64,000 bases of DNA from Siphonodentalium dalli (Eukaryota > Mollusca > Scaphopoda > Gadilida > Siphonodentaliidae): positions 160,824,875-160,888,874 of the forward strand of contig CP136062.1 of NCBI GenBank assembly GCA_032622095.1, in the 5' to 3' direction. Below are positions 29,808-44,100 of the stretch, one piece after another. Positions within the stretch are counted from its first letter, which is position 1. Each line of letters starts with the position of its first letter. The position numbers and the translations under genes are program-made. A model generated the notes under the pieces. It saw only the letters and a program-made list of their open reading frames with translations, had not been told where the DNA came from and did no database searches.

Positions 29808-30600
29808 TTTTTTAAAGTTACGCCTCATTTTCGGTTTCCGGATGATATCTCAAGTTTGGATCCTTTAATTGCAAATACCGTATTTTTGTAGATTAGTCAT
29901 ATCAAGATACAGGTTGAGTTCGAATTTGAAAATTCAATTTTATTCTCTTTTTTTTGGTTTCCAGATGATAACTAAAGTTTGGACTGTTCAATTGAAAATT
30001 CCGTTTTTGTGTGAATCAATGATATCAAGTTCGAATTTGAGTTTGATCAGATGATGATTTTTCTCAGAGTTATGGGCTTTTCGACTTAGAAAATTCAATA
30101 TTTTCTTCTTTTTTCTTTGGTTTCCGGATGATAACTCAAGTTTGGATTGTTTAATTAGAAATTCTGTTTTTTTGTGGGTTGTTCATATCAAAATACAGGT
30201 CAAGTTCGAATTTGAGTTTGATCCAATTATTTTTCCCAAAGTTATGGGCCTTTCGACTTTCTGAAATTAAAAAAAAAAAAAAATTCTGTTTTTCTGTATG
30301 AGGGTACCTTCATGGTGTAATCAACTCCTCATACAGTTTTGATCGTAGATATTTGAAACTTCCTTTTTTTTTGGATGCTATCACACTCGACAAAAGCCAT
30401 CTTAGATGTTAAGTTTGCGTTTCATTTTCTACCCTTTTTTGGGTTTCTGCAATCATTCGAACAAATATGAACCAATATCAAAATTATTAATCCAAATTTT
30501 TCTTTAAAGTTAAAAATATTTTTTGTTGGGTTTACAGATAATGCGGGTTGAATTTGCCACGGTGGGGGTATGCTAGCACTCGAGTGCACACCTCTTGTTT
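29808..30600 (+). mobile_element. Third Helentron-like remnant
   Basis: Directly after the unit 2 end come three diverged repeats of about 150 bp (GGTTTCCGGATGATA or GGTTTCCAGATGATA, AAGTTTGGATTGTT, TCAAGTTCGAATTTGA, GAGTTATGGGCTTTTCGACT). The 3-prime end reads CCACGGTGGGGGTATGCTAG, hairpin GCACTCGAGTGC (30576-30587), then ACACCTCTTGTTT. It has the 3-prime end type of the element at 2301-2742 rather than that of units 1 and 2. Its own left end was probably lost when the tandem pair arrived. Confidence 0.6.
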
Positions 30601-30654
30601 AATTTGTGTCTCCTGATTCGTCAAGACAGTACATTACAGTCTTCATTAGCTGTT

Positions 30655-31215
30655 ATATGATCTTCCTGTACTCACAATGTCTACAAAACAACTTACTGAG
30701 GGCTGTTCACATAAATGTAAGATTTGATCTTCCTGAACACATGATGTTCTACAAAATAACTTCTTGTTGAACTGAGGTTAATTCACATATACGTAAGATG
30801 TTACCTTCCTGAACACACAATGTCTACATAACAACTCTTGTTGAACTGAGGGCTGTTCACATACACATGTTATATGTAAGATTTGATCTTCCTGAACGCA
30901 CGGTGTTCTACAAAATAACTTCTTGTTGAACTGAGGGCAGTTCACATATACGTAAGATTTGATCTTCCTGAACGCACGATGTTCTACAAAATAACTTCTT
31001 GTTGAAATGAGGGCAGTTCACATATTTCTAAGATTTGATCTTCCTGAACGCACGATATTCTACAAAACAACTCTTGTTGAACTGAGGGTTGTTCACATAT
31101 ATTTAAGATTTGATCTTCCTGAACCCACAATGTCTACAAAACGATTTACTGAGTGCAATTCACATATACGTAAGATTTTACCTTCCTAAACACGCGATGT
31201 TAACAAAACAACTTC
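30655..31215 (+). repeat. About 76-bp tandem repeat, eight units
   Basis: CTTCCTGAAC recurs at 30729, 30805, 30888, 30964, 31040 and 31115, with variants near 30662 and 31182. Each unit holds ACAAAATAACTTCTTGTTGA, ACTGAGGGC, GTTCACATATACGTAAGA and TTTGATCTTCCTGAAC. One unit has a 7-base insertion. Units are clearly diverged; the short frames are by-products. Confidence 0.9.
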
Positions 31216-31224
31216 GTGCCAAAC

Positions 31225-32190
31225 TGAGGTCATTGTATGAGTGAGATTATTTCACTTATTTCCATGATACATATAAATACTGCAGTGTCAAATAAGATTA
31301 GATGTTGTTGTTGTAACTGGAGGTCTGGATATATCATTAACGAAAGTTTAATAACCCTCAGGGCACTACCCTTTTATTGGATGAATTGATTCCTATATCT
31401 CCCAGATGGTGGTGTGTCCTCCCCTGATAATGCAATAAGAAAACAAATTAAATGAATTACTCATTTGATTACCTCCTATTTCCAGTAAGTGGTCCTTTAT
31501 GTCTGGCTTGTTATTTTAACCCTTTACCCAACAAACCGGCCAAAACCGGCCAAGTAAAGCTTCAACAGCCTAAAATATCTTCGGTCTGTCTCAATAGAAC
31601 CATACAAATATGGATATCATTGGAACCGGCTCCTTGATCACATTGTGATAGTTACAGTTATACCCTGTGCCAATGCATTCTCTTATATATGCGAGTCGAC
31701 CATAGGTCGCCTCGCATATATAAGAGAATGCATTGGCCTAAAAAAAAACTTTTTTAACACTTTTTACCATTTTTTCTTACATTCTTTAACAATTTTATAA
31801 TTTTTAATGTGTTAAGCCAATGCATTCTCTTATATATGCGAGGCGACCTATGGTCGACTCGCATATATAAGAGAATGCATTGGCACAGGGCCTTTATGTT
31901 GGGTAAAGGGTTAATCAAAATTCACCTCAACTATAATCTGGACGCCTGGTACCTCTTGTGGCTTGTCATCGTTTTTCTCTCAGAGGTTGTCCATGCCCTG
32001 TCTGGTATGTGTTGTGGCTTGTCATCATTTGTCTCTCAGTGGGTGTGGATGCCCTGTCTGGTACACTGTGTGGCTTGCCATCTTTTCAGCTGGTGTTGAT
32101 GCCCTGCCTTGTGGCTTGTCATTGTTTGTCTAATCAATTTATGTCTTGTTTCCTTCTAATTCATTGATGGTTTGATTGATAAATGGGAAC
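31225..32190 (+). repeat. Host repeat block H, left copy
   Basis: GTAACTGGAGGTCTGGA, AGTTTAATAACCCTC, TTTTATTGGATGAATT, CATTTGATTACCTCC, CCAGTAAGTGGTCC, TGTCTGGCTTGTTAT and AATCAAAATTCACCT recur in the same order on the far side of the big satellite (45476-47140). Near 31965-32110 a short unit with TGTGGCTTGTCATC and GATGCCCTGTCTGGT is repeated three to four times. The last bases TTTGATTGATAAATGGGAAC run straight into the first 62-bp monomer. Confidence 0.8.
31516..31914 (+). mobile_element. C-family TTAA MITE, reference copy
   Basis: TTAA at 31516-31519 and 31911-31914; ends CCCTTTACCCAACAAACC and TATGTTGGGTAAAGGG. Order: AAGCTTCAACAGCCTAAAAT, ATGGATATCATTGGAACCGG, first hairpin cassette (arms ATTCTCTTATATATGCGA, loop zone GTCGACCATAGGTCGCC), an AT-rich spacer with CTTTTTACC and TTCTTACATTC, then the second cassette. 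The paralogous block at 46855-46880 reads TTGTTATTTTAATCAAAATT, an empty site that confirms TTAA as the target. Non-coding. Confidence 0.92.
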
Positions 32191-35100
32191 TTTCTCCTGT
32201 AGTAATGAATCTCTTACTGAGCCAGCGGAATGATAATTGTATATAACTGGATGGTCTCCTGTAGTAATGAATCTCTTACTGAGCCAATGGAATGATAATT
32301 TTATATAACTGGATGGTCTCCTGTATTAATGAATCACTTACTGAGCCAATGGAATGATAATTTTATATAACTGGATGGTCTCCTGTATTAATGAATCTCT
32401 TACTGAGCCAGTGGAATGATAATTTTATATAACTGGATGGTCTCCTGTATTAATGAATCTCTTACTGAGCCAGTGGAATGATAATTTTATATAACTGGAT
32501 GGTCTCCTTGTAATGAATCTCTTACTGAGCCAGTGGAATGACAATTTTATATAACTGGATGGTCTCCTTGTAATGAATCTCTTACTAAGCCAGTGGAATG
32601 ATAATTTTATATAACTGGATGGTCTCCTGTATTAATGAATCTCTTACTAAGACAGTGGAATGATAATTTTATATAACTGGATGGTCTCCTGTAGTAATGA
32701 ATCTCTTACTAAGACAGTGGAATGATAATTTTATATAACTGGATGGTCTCCTTGTAATGAACCTCTTACTAAGACAATGGAATGATAATTTTATATAACT
32801 GGATGGTCCCCTGTATTAATGAATCTCTTACTGAGCCAGTGGAATGATAATTTTATATAACTGGATGGTCTCCTGTATTAATGAATCTCTTACTAAGACA
32901 ATGGAATGATAATTTTATATAACTGGATGGTCTCCTTGTAATGAACCTCTTACTAAGACAGTGAAATGATAATTTTATATAACTGGATGGTCTCCTGTAT
33001 TAATGAATCTCTTACTGAGCCAGTGGAATGATAATTTTATATAACTGGATGGTCTCCTTGTAATGAATCTCTTACTAAGACAGTGGAATGATAATTTTAT
33101 ATAACTGGATGGTCTCCTGTATTAATGAATCTCTTACTGAGCCAGTGGAATGATAATTTTATATAACTGGATGGTCTCCTGTATTAATGAATCTCTTACT
33201 GAGCCAGTGGAATGATAATTTTATATAACTGGATGGTCTCCTTGTAATGAATCTCTTACTGAGCCAGTGGAATGACAATTTTATATAACTGGATGGTCTC
33301 CTTGTAATGAATCTCTTACTAAGCCAGTGGAATGATAATTTTATATAACTGGATGGTCTCCTGTATTAATGAATCTCTTACTAAGACAGTGGAATGATAA
33401 TTTTATATAACTGGATGGTCTCCTGTAGTAATGAATCTCTTACTAAGACAGTGGAATGATAATTTTATATAACTGGATGGTCTCCTTGTAATGAACCTCT
33501 TACTAAGACAATGGAATGATAATTTTATATAACTGGATGGTCCCCTGTATTAATGAATCTCTTACTGAGCCAGTGGAATGATAATTTTATATAACTGGAT
33601 GGTCTCCTGTATTAATGAATCTCTTACTAAGACAATGGAATGATAATTTTATATAACTGGATGGTCTCCTTGTAATGAACCTCTTACTAAGACAGTGGAA
33701 TGATAATTTTATATAACTGGATGGTCTCCTGTATTAATGAATCTCTTACTGAGCCAGTGGAATGATAATTTTATATAACTGGATGGTCTCCTTGTAATGA
33801 ATCTCTTACTGAGCCAGTGGAATGATAATTTTATATAACTGGATGGTCTCCTTGTACTGAATCTCTTACTAAGACAATGGAATGATAATTTTATATAACT
33901 GGATGGTCTCCTGTAGTAATGAATCTCTTACTAAGACAGTGGAATGATAATTTTATATAACTGGATGGTCTCCTGTATTAATGAATCTCTTACTGAGCCA
34001 GTGGAATGATAATTTTATATAACTGGATGGTCTCCTGTAGTAATGAATCTCCTACTGAGCCAATGGAATGATAATTTTATATAACTGGATGGTCTCCTGT
34101 ATTAATGAATCTCTTACTGAGCCAATGGAATGATAATTATATATAACTGGATGGTCTCCTGTATTAATGAATCTCTTACTGAGCCAATGGAATGATAATT
34201 TGATATAACTGGATGGTCTCCTTGTAATGAATCTCTTACTGAGCCAGTGGAATGATAATTTTATATAACTGGATGGTCTCCTGTATTAATGAATCTCTCA
34301 CTGAGCCAGTGGAATGATAATTTTATATAACTGGATGGTCTCCTGTATTAATGAATCTCTTACTGAGCCAGTGGAATGATAATTTTATATAACTGGATGG
34401 TCTCCTTGTAATGAATCTCTTACTAAGCCAGTGGAATGATAATTTTATATAACTGGATGGTCTCCTTGTAATGAATCTCTTACTGAGCCAGTGGAATGAT
34501 AATTTTATATAACTGGATGGTCTCCTTGTAATGAATCTCTTACTGAGCCAGTGGAATGACAATTTTATATAACTGGATGGTCTCCTTGTAATGAATCTCT
34601 TACTAAGCCAGTGGAATGATAATTTTATATAACTGGATGGTCTCCTGTATTAATGAATCTCTTACTAAGACAGTGGAATGATAATTTTATATAACTGGAT
34701 GGTCTCCTGTAGTAATGAATCTCTTACTAAGACAGTGGAATGATAATTTTATATAACTGGATGGTCTCCTTGTAATGAACCTCTTACTAAGACAATGGAA
34801 TGATAATTTTATATAACTGGATGGTCCCCTGTATTAATGAATCTCTTACTGAGCCAGTGGAATGATAATTTTATATAACTGGATGGTCTCCTGTATTAAT
34901 GAATCTCTTACTAAGACAATGGAAAGATAATTTTATATAACTGGATGGTCTCCTTGTAATGAACCTCTTACTGAGCCAGTGGAATGATAATTTTATATAA
35001 ATGGATGGTCTCCTTGTAATGAATCTCTTACTGAGCCAGTGGAATGATAATTTTATATAACTGGATGGTCTCCTTGTAATGAATCTCTTACTAAGACAAT

Positions 35101-38100
35101 GGAATGATAATTTTATATAACTGGATGGTCTCCTGTAGTAATGAATCTCTTACTGAGCCAGTGGAATGATAATTTTATATAACTGGATGGTCTCCTTGTA
35201 ATGAATCTCTTACTAAGACAGTGGAATGATAATTTTATATAACTGGATGGTCTCCTGTATTAATGAATCTCTTACTGAGCCAGTGGAATGCTAATTTTAT
35301 ATAACTGGATGGTCTCCTGTATTAATGAATCTCTTACTGAGCCAGTGGAATGATAATTTTATATAACTGGATGGTCTCCTTGTAATGAATCTCTTACTGA
35401 GCCAGTGGAATGACAATTTTATATAACTGGATGGTCTCCTTGTAATGAATCTCTTACTAAGCCAGTGGAATGATAATTTTATATAACTGGATGGTCTCCT
35501 GTATTAATGAATCTCTTACTAAGACAGTGGAATGATAATTTTATATAACTGGATGGTCTCATGTAGTAATGAATCTCTTACTAAGACAGTGGAATGATAA
35601 TTTTATATAACTGGATGGTCTCCTTGTAATGAACCTCTTACTAAGACAATGGAATGATAATTTTATATAACTGGATGGTCCCCTGTATTAATCAATCTCT
35701 TACTGAGCCAGTGGAATGATAATTTTATATAACTGGATGGTCTCCTGTATTAATGAATCTCTTACTAAGACAATGGAATGATAATTTTATATAACTGGAT
35801 GGTCTCCTTGTAATGAACCTCTTACTAAGACAGTGAAATGATAATTTTATATAACTGGATGGTCTCCTGTATTAATGAATCTCTTACTGAGCCAGTGGAA
35901 TGATAATTTTATATAACTGGATGGTCTCCTTGTAATGAATCTCTTACTAAGACAGTGGAATGATAATTTTATATAACTGGATGGTCTCCTGTATTAATGA
36001 ATCTCTTACTGAGCCAGTGGAATGATAATTTTATATAACTGGATGGTCTCCTGTATTAATGAATCTCTTACTGAGCCAGTGGAATGATAATTTTATATAA
36101 CTGGATGGTCTCCTTGTAATGAATCTCTTACTGAGCCAGTGGAATGACAATTTTATATAACTGGATGGTCTCCTTGTAATGAATCTCTTACTAAGCCAGT
36201 GGAATGATAATTTTATATAACTGGATGGTCTCCTGTATTAATGAATCTCTTACTAAGACAGTGGAATGATAATTTTATATAACTGGATGGTCTCCTGTAG
36301 TAATGAATCTCTTACTAAGACAGTGGAATGATAATTTTATATAACTGGATGGTCTCCTTGTAATGAACCTCTTACTAAGACAATGGAATGATAATTTTAT
36401 ATAACTGGATGGTCCCCTGTATTAATGAATCTCTTACTGAGCCAGTGGAATGATAATTTTATATAACTGGATGGTCTCCTGTATTAATGAATCTCTTACT
36501 AAGACAATGGAATGATAATTTTATATAACTGGATGGTCTCCTTGTAATGAACCTCTTACTAAGACAGTGGAATGATAATTTTATATAACTGGATGGTCTC
36601 CTGTATTAATGAATCTCTTACTGAGCCAGTGGAATGATAATTTTATATAACTGGATGGTCTCCTTGTAATGAATCTCTTACTGAGCCAGTGGAATGATAA
36701 TTTTATATAACTGGATGGTCTCCTTGGACTGAATCTCTTACTGAGCCAGTGGAATGATAATTTTATATAACTGGATGGTCTCCTGTATTAATGAATCTCT
36801 TACTGAGCCAGTGGAATGATAATTTTATATAACTGGATGGTCTCCTTGTAATGAATCTCTTACTAAGACAGTGGAATGATAATTTTATATAACTGGATGG
36901 TCTCCTGTATTAATGAATCTCTTACTGAGCCAGTGGAATGATAATTTTATATAACTGGATGGTCTCCTGTATTAATGAATCTCCTACTGAGCCAATGGAA
37001 TGATAATTTTATATAACTGGATGGTCTCCTGTATTAATGAATCTCTTACTGAGCCAATGGAATGATAATTATATATAACTGGATGGTCTCCTGTATTAAT
37101 GAATCTCTTACTGAGCCAATGGAATGATAATTTGATATAACTGGATGGTCTCCTTGTAATGAATCTCTTACTGAGCCAGTGGAATGATAATTTTATATAA
37201 CTGGATGGTCTCCTGTATTAATGAATCTCTCACTGAGCCAGTGGAATGATAATTTTATATAACTGGATGGTCTCCTGTATTAATGAATCTCTTACTGAGC
37301 CAGTGGAATGATAATTTTATATAACTGGATGGTCTCCTTGTAATGAATCTCTTACTAAGCCAGTGGAATGATAATTTTATATAACTGGATGGTCTCCTTG
37401 TAATGAATCTCTTACTGAGCCAGTGGAATGATAATTTTATATAACTGGATGGTCTCCTTGTAATGAATCTCTTACTGAGCCAGTGGAATGACAATTTTAT
37501 ATAACTGGATGGTCTCCTTGTAATGAATCTCTTACTAAGCCAGTGGAATGATAATTTTATATAACTGGATGGTCTCCTGTATTAATGAATCTCTTACTAA
37601 GACAGTGGAATGATAATTTTATATAACTGGATGGTCTCCTGTAGTAATGAATCTCTTACTAAGACAGTGGAATGATAATTTTATATAACTGGATGGTCTC
37701 CTTGTAATGAACCTCTTACTAAGACAATGGAATGATAATTTTATATAACTGGATGGTCCCCTGTATTAATGAATCTCTTACTGAGCCAGTGGAATGATAA
37801 TTTTATATAACTGGATGGTCTCCTGTATTAATGAATCTCTTACTAAGACAATGGAAAGATAATTTTATATAACTGGATGGTCTCCTTGTAATGAATCTCT
37901 TACTGAGCCAGTGGAATGATAATTTTATATAACTGGATGGTCTCCTTGTAATGAATCTCTTACTAAGACAATGGAATGATAATTTTATATAACTGGATGG
38001 TCTCCTGTAGTAATGAATCTCTTACTGAGCCAGTGGAATGATAATTTTATATAACTGGATGGTCTCCTGTATTAATGAATCTCTTACTGAGCCAGTGGAA

Positions 38101-41100
38101 TGATAATTTTATATAACTGGATGGTCTCCTGTATTAATGAATCTCTTACTAAGACAGTGGAATGATAATTTTATATAACTGGATGGTCTCCTGTAGTAAT
38201 GAATCTCTTACTAAGACAGTGGAATGATAATTTTATATAACTGGATGGTCTCCTTGTAATGAACCTCTTACTAAGACAATGGAATGATAATTTTATATAA
38301 CTGGATGGTCCCCTGTATTAATGAATCTCTTACTGAGCCAGTGGAATGATAATTTTATATAACTGGATGGTCTCCTGTATTAATGAATCTCTTACTAAGA
38401 CAATGGAATGATAATTTTATATAACTGGATGGTCTCCTTGTAATGAACCTCTTACTAAGACAGTGGAATGATAATTTTATATAACTGGATGGTCTCCTGT
38501 ATTAATGAATCTCTTACTGAGCCAGTGGAATGATAATTTTATATAACTGGATGGTCTCCTTGTAATGAATCTCTTACTGAGCCAGTGGAATGATAATTTT
38601 ATATAACTGGATGGTCTCCTTGGACTGAATCTCTTACTGAGCCAGTGGAATGATAATTTTATATAACTGGATGGTCTCCTGTATTAATGAATCTCTTACT
38701 GAGCCAGTGGAATGATAATTTTATATAACTGGATGGTCTCCTTGTAATGAATCTCTTACTAAGACAGTGGAATGATAATTTTATATAACTGGATGGTCTC
38801 CTGTATTAATGAATCTCTTACTGAGCCAGTGGAATGATAATTTTATATAACTGGATGGTCTCCTGTATTAATGAATCTCCTACTGAGCCAATGGAATGAT
38901 AATTTTATATAACTGGATGGTCTCCTGTATTAATGAATCTCTTACTGAGCCAATGGAATGATAATTATATATAACTGGATGGTCTCCTGTATTAATGAAT
39001 CTCTTACTGAGCCAATGGAATGATAATTTGATATAACTGGATGGTCTCCTTGTAATGAATCTCTTACTGAGCCAGTGGAATGATAATTTTATATAACTGG
39101 ATGGTCTCCTGTATTAATGAATCTCTCACTGAGCCAGTGGAATGATAATTTTATATAACTGGATGGTCTCCTGTATTAATGAATCTCTTACTGAGCCAGT
39201 GGAATGATAATTTTATATAACTGGATGGTCTCCTTGTAATGAATCTCTTACTAAGCCAGTGGAATGATAATTTTATATAACTGGATGGTCTCCTTGTAAT
39301 GAATCTCTTACTGAGCCAGTGGAATGATAATTTTATATAACTGGATGGTCTCCTTGTAATGAATCTCTTACTGAGCCAGTGGAATGACAATTTTATATAA
39401 CTGGATGGTCTCCTTGTAATGAATCTCTTACTAAGCCAGTGGAATGATAATTTTATATAACTGGATGGTCTCCTGTATTAATGAATCTCTTACTAAGACA
39501 GTGGAATGATAATTTTATATAACTGGATGGTCTCCTGTAGTAATGAATCTCTTACTAAGACAGTGGAATGATAATTTTATATAACTGGATGGTCTCCTTG
39601 TAATGAACCTCTTACTAAGACAATGGAATGATAATTTTATATAACTGGATGGTCCCCTGTATTAATGAATCTCTTACTGAGCCAGTGGAATGATAATTTT
39701 ATATAACTGGATGGTCTCCTGTATTAATGAATCTCTTACTAAGACAATGGAAAGATAATTTTATATAACTGGATGGTCTCCTTGTAATGAACCTCTTACT
39801 GAGCCAGTGGAATGATAATTTTATATAAATGGATGGTCTCCTTGTAATGAATCTCTTACTGAGCCAGTGGAATGATAATTTTATATAACTGGATGGTCTC
39901 CTTGTAATGAATCTCTTACTAAGACAATGGAATGATAATTTTATATAACTGGATGGTCTCCTGTAGTAATGAATCTCTTACTGAGCCAGTGGAATGATAA
40001 TTTTATATAACTGGATGGTCTCCTGTATTAATGAATCTCTTACTGAGCCAGTGGAATGATAATTTTATATAACTGGATGGTCTCCTGTATTAATGAATCT
40101 CTTACTAAGACAGTGGAATGATAATTTTATATAACTGGATGGTCTCCTTGTAATGAATCTCTTACTGAGCCAATGGAATGATAATTTTATATAACTGGAT
40201 GGTCCCCTGTATTAATGAATCTCTTACTGAGCCAGTGGAATGATAATTTTATATAACTGGATGGTCTCCTGTATTAATGAATCTCTTACTGAGACAGTGG
40301 AATGATAATTTTATATAACTGGATGGTCTCCTTGTAATGAATCTCTTACTGAGCCAATGGAATGATAATTTTATATAACTGGATGGTCTCCTGTATTAAT
40401 GAATCTCTTACTGAGCCAGTGGAATGATAATTTTATATAACTGGATGGTCTCCTGTATTAATGAATCTCTTACTGTGCCAGTGGAATGATAATTTTATAT
40501 AACTGGATGGTCTCCTTGTAATGAATCTCTTACTAAGACAGTGGAATGATAATTTTATATAACTGGATGGTCTCCTGTATTAATGAATCTCTTACTGAGC
40601 CAGTGGAATGATAATTTTTTATAACTGGATGGTCTCCTGTATTAATGAATCTCTTACTGAGCCAGTGGAATGATAATTTTATATAAATGGATGGTCTCCT
40701 TGTAATGAATCTCTTACTGAGCCAGTGGAATGATAATTTTATATAACTGGATGGTCTCCTTGTAATGAATCTCTTACCAAGACAATGGAATGATAATTTT
40801 ATATAACTGGATGGTCTCCTGTAGTAATGAATCTCTTACTGAGCCAGTGGAATGATAATTTTATATAACTGGATGGTCTCCTGTATTAATGAATCTCTTA
40901 CTGAGCCAGTGGAATGATAATTTTATATAACTGGATGGTCTCCTGTATTAATGAATCTCTTACTAAGACAGTGGAATGATAATTTTATATAACTGGATGG
41001 TCTCCTTGTAATGAATCTCTTACTGAGCCAATGGAATGATAATTTTATATAACTGGATGGTCCCCTGTATTAATGAATCTCTTACTGAGCCAATGGAATG

Positions 41101-44100
41101 ATAATTTTATATAACTGGATGGTCTCCTTGTAATGAATCTCTTACTGAGCCAATGGAATGATAATTTTATATAACTGGATGGTCTCCTGTAGTAATGAAT
41201 CTCTTACTGTGCCAGTGGAATGATAATTTTATATAACTGGATGGTCTCCTTGTAACGAATCTCTTACTGAGCCAGTGGAATGATAATTTTATATAACTGG
41301 ATGGTCTCCTGTATTAATGAATCTCTTACTGAGCCAGTGGAATGATAATTTTATATAACTGGATGGTCTCCTGTATTAATGAATCTCTTACTGAGCCAGT
41401 GGAATGATAATTTTATATAACTGGATGGTCTCCTTGTAATGAATCTCTTACTGAGCCAGTGGAATGATAATTTTATATAACTGGATGGTCTCCTGTATTA
41501 ATGAATCTCTTACTGAGCCAGTGGAATGATAATTTTATATAACTGGATGGTCTCCTTGTAATGAATCTCTTACTAAGCCAGTGGAATGATAATTTTATAT
41601 AACTGGATGGTCTCCTGTATTAATGAATCTCTTACTAAGACAGTGGAATGATAATTTTATATAACTGGATGGTCTCCTGTATTAATGAATCTCTTACTGA
41701 GCCAGTGGAATGATAATTTTATATAACTGGATGGTCTCCTTGTAATGAACCCCTTACTAAGACAATGGAATGATAATTTTATATAACTGGATGGTCTCCT
41801 GTAGTAATGAATCTCTTACTGAGCCAGTGGAATGATAATTTTATATACCTGGATGGTCTCCTTGTAATGAATCTCTTACTAAGACAGTGGAATGATAATT
41901 TTATATAACTGGATGGTCTCCTGTATTAATGAATCTCTTACTGAGCCAGTGGAATGATAATTTTATATAACTGGATGGTCTCCTGTATTAATGAATCTCT
42001 TACTGAGCCAGTGGAATGATAATTTTATATAACTGGATGGTCTCCTTGTAATGAATCTCTTACTGAGCCAGTGGAATGACAATTTTATATAACTGGATGG
42101 TCTCCTTGTAATGAATCTCTTACTAAGCCAGTGGAATGATAATTTTATATAACTGGATGGTCTCCTGTATTAATGAATCTCTTACTAAGACAGTGGAATG
42201 ATAATTTTATATAACTGGATGGTCTCCTGTAGTAATGAATCTCTTACTAAGACAGTGGAATGATAATTTTATATAACTGGATGGTCTCCTTGTAATGAAC
42301 CTCTTACTAAGACAATGGAATGATAATTTTATATAACTGGATGGTCCCCTGTATTAATGAATCTCTTACTGAGCCAGTGGAATGATAATTTTATATAACT
42401 GGATGGTCTCCTGTATTAATGAATCTCTTACTAAGACAATGAAATGATAATTTTATATAACTGGATGGTCTCCTTGTAATGAACCTCTTACTAAGACAGT
42501 GGAATGATAATTTTATATAACTGGATGGTCTCCTGTATTAATGAATCTCTTACTGAGCCAGTGGAATGATAATTTTATATAACTGGATGGTCTCCTTGTA
42601 ATGAATCTCTTACTAAGACAGTGGAATGATAATTTTATATAACTGGATGGTCTCCTGTATTAATGAATCTCTTACTGAGCCAGTGGAATGATAATTTTAT
42701 ATAACTGGATGGTCTCCTGTATTAATGAATCTCTTACTGAGCCAATGGAATGATAATTTTATATAACTGGATGGTCTCCTTGTAATGAATCTCTTACTGA
42801 GCCAGTGGAATGACAATTTTATATAACTGGATGGTCTTCTTGTAATGAATCTCTTACTAAGCCAGTGGAATGATAATTTTATATAACTGGATGGTCTCCT
42901 GTATTAATGAATCTCTTACTAAGACAGTGGAATGATAATTTTATATAACTGGATGGTCTCCTGTAGTAATGAATCTCTTACTAAGACAGTTGAATGATAA
43001 TTTTATATAACTGGATGGTCTCCTTGTAATGAATCTCTTACTGAGCCAGTGGAATGATAATTTTATATAACTGGATGGTCTCCTTGTAATGAATCTCTTA
43101 CTAAGACAATGGAATGATAATTTTATATAACTGGATGGTCTCCTGTAGTAATGAATCTCTTACTGAGCCAGTGGAATGATAATTTTATATAACTGGATGG
43201 TCTCCTTGTAATGAATCTCTTACTAAGACAGTGGAATGATAATTTTATATAACTGGATGGTCTCCTGTATTAATGAATCTCTTACTGAGCCAGTGGAATG
43301 CTAATTTTATATAACTGGATGGTCTCCTGTAGTAATGAATCTCTTACTGAGCCAATGGAATGATAATTTTATATAACTGGATGGTCTCCTGTATTAATGA
43401 ATCTCTTACTGAGCCAATGGAATGATAATTTTATATAACTGGATGGTCTCCTGTATTAATGAATCTCTTACTGAGCCAATGGAATGATAATTTGATATAA
43501 CTGGATGGTCTCCTTGTAATGAATCTCTTACTGAGCCAGTGGAATGTTAATTTTATATAACTGGATGGTCTCCTGTATTAATGAATCTCTTACTGAGCCA
43601 GTGGAATGATAATTTTATATAACTGGATGGTCTCCTGTATTAATGAATCTCTTACTGAGCCAATGGAATGATAATTTTATATAACTGGATGGTCTCCTGT
43701 ATTAATGAATCTCTTACTGAGCCAATGGAATGATAATTTTATATAACTGGATGGTCTCCTTGTAATGAATCTCTTACTGAGCCAATAGAATGATAATTTT
43801 ATATAACTGGATGGTCTCCTGTAGTAATGAATCTCTTACTGTGCCAGTGGAATGATAATTTTATATAACTGGATGTTCTCCTTGTAATGAATCTCTTACT
43901 GAGCCAGTGGAATGATAATGTTATATAACTGGATGGTCTCCTGTATTAATGAATCTCTTACTGAGCCAGTGGAATGATAATTTTATATAACTGGATGGTC
44001 TCCTGTATTAATGAATCTCTTACTGAGCCAGTGGAATGATAATTTTATATAACTGGATGGTCTCCTTGTAATGAATCTCTTACTGGGCCAATGGAATGAT

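Noticed and set aside
34323-39390. Three identical 79-codon minus-strand frames with the repeat FHWLSKRFI
   Set aside because: They are runs of 60-bp satellite monomers (20 codons each) copied by block duplication; neighbouring 62-bp monomers break the frame.
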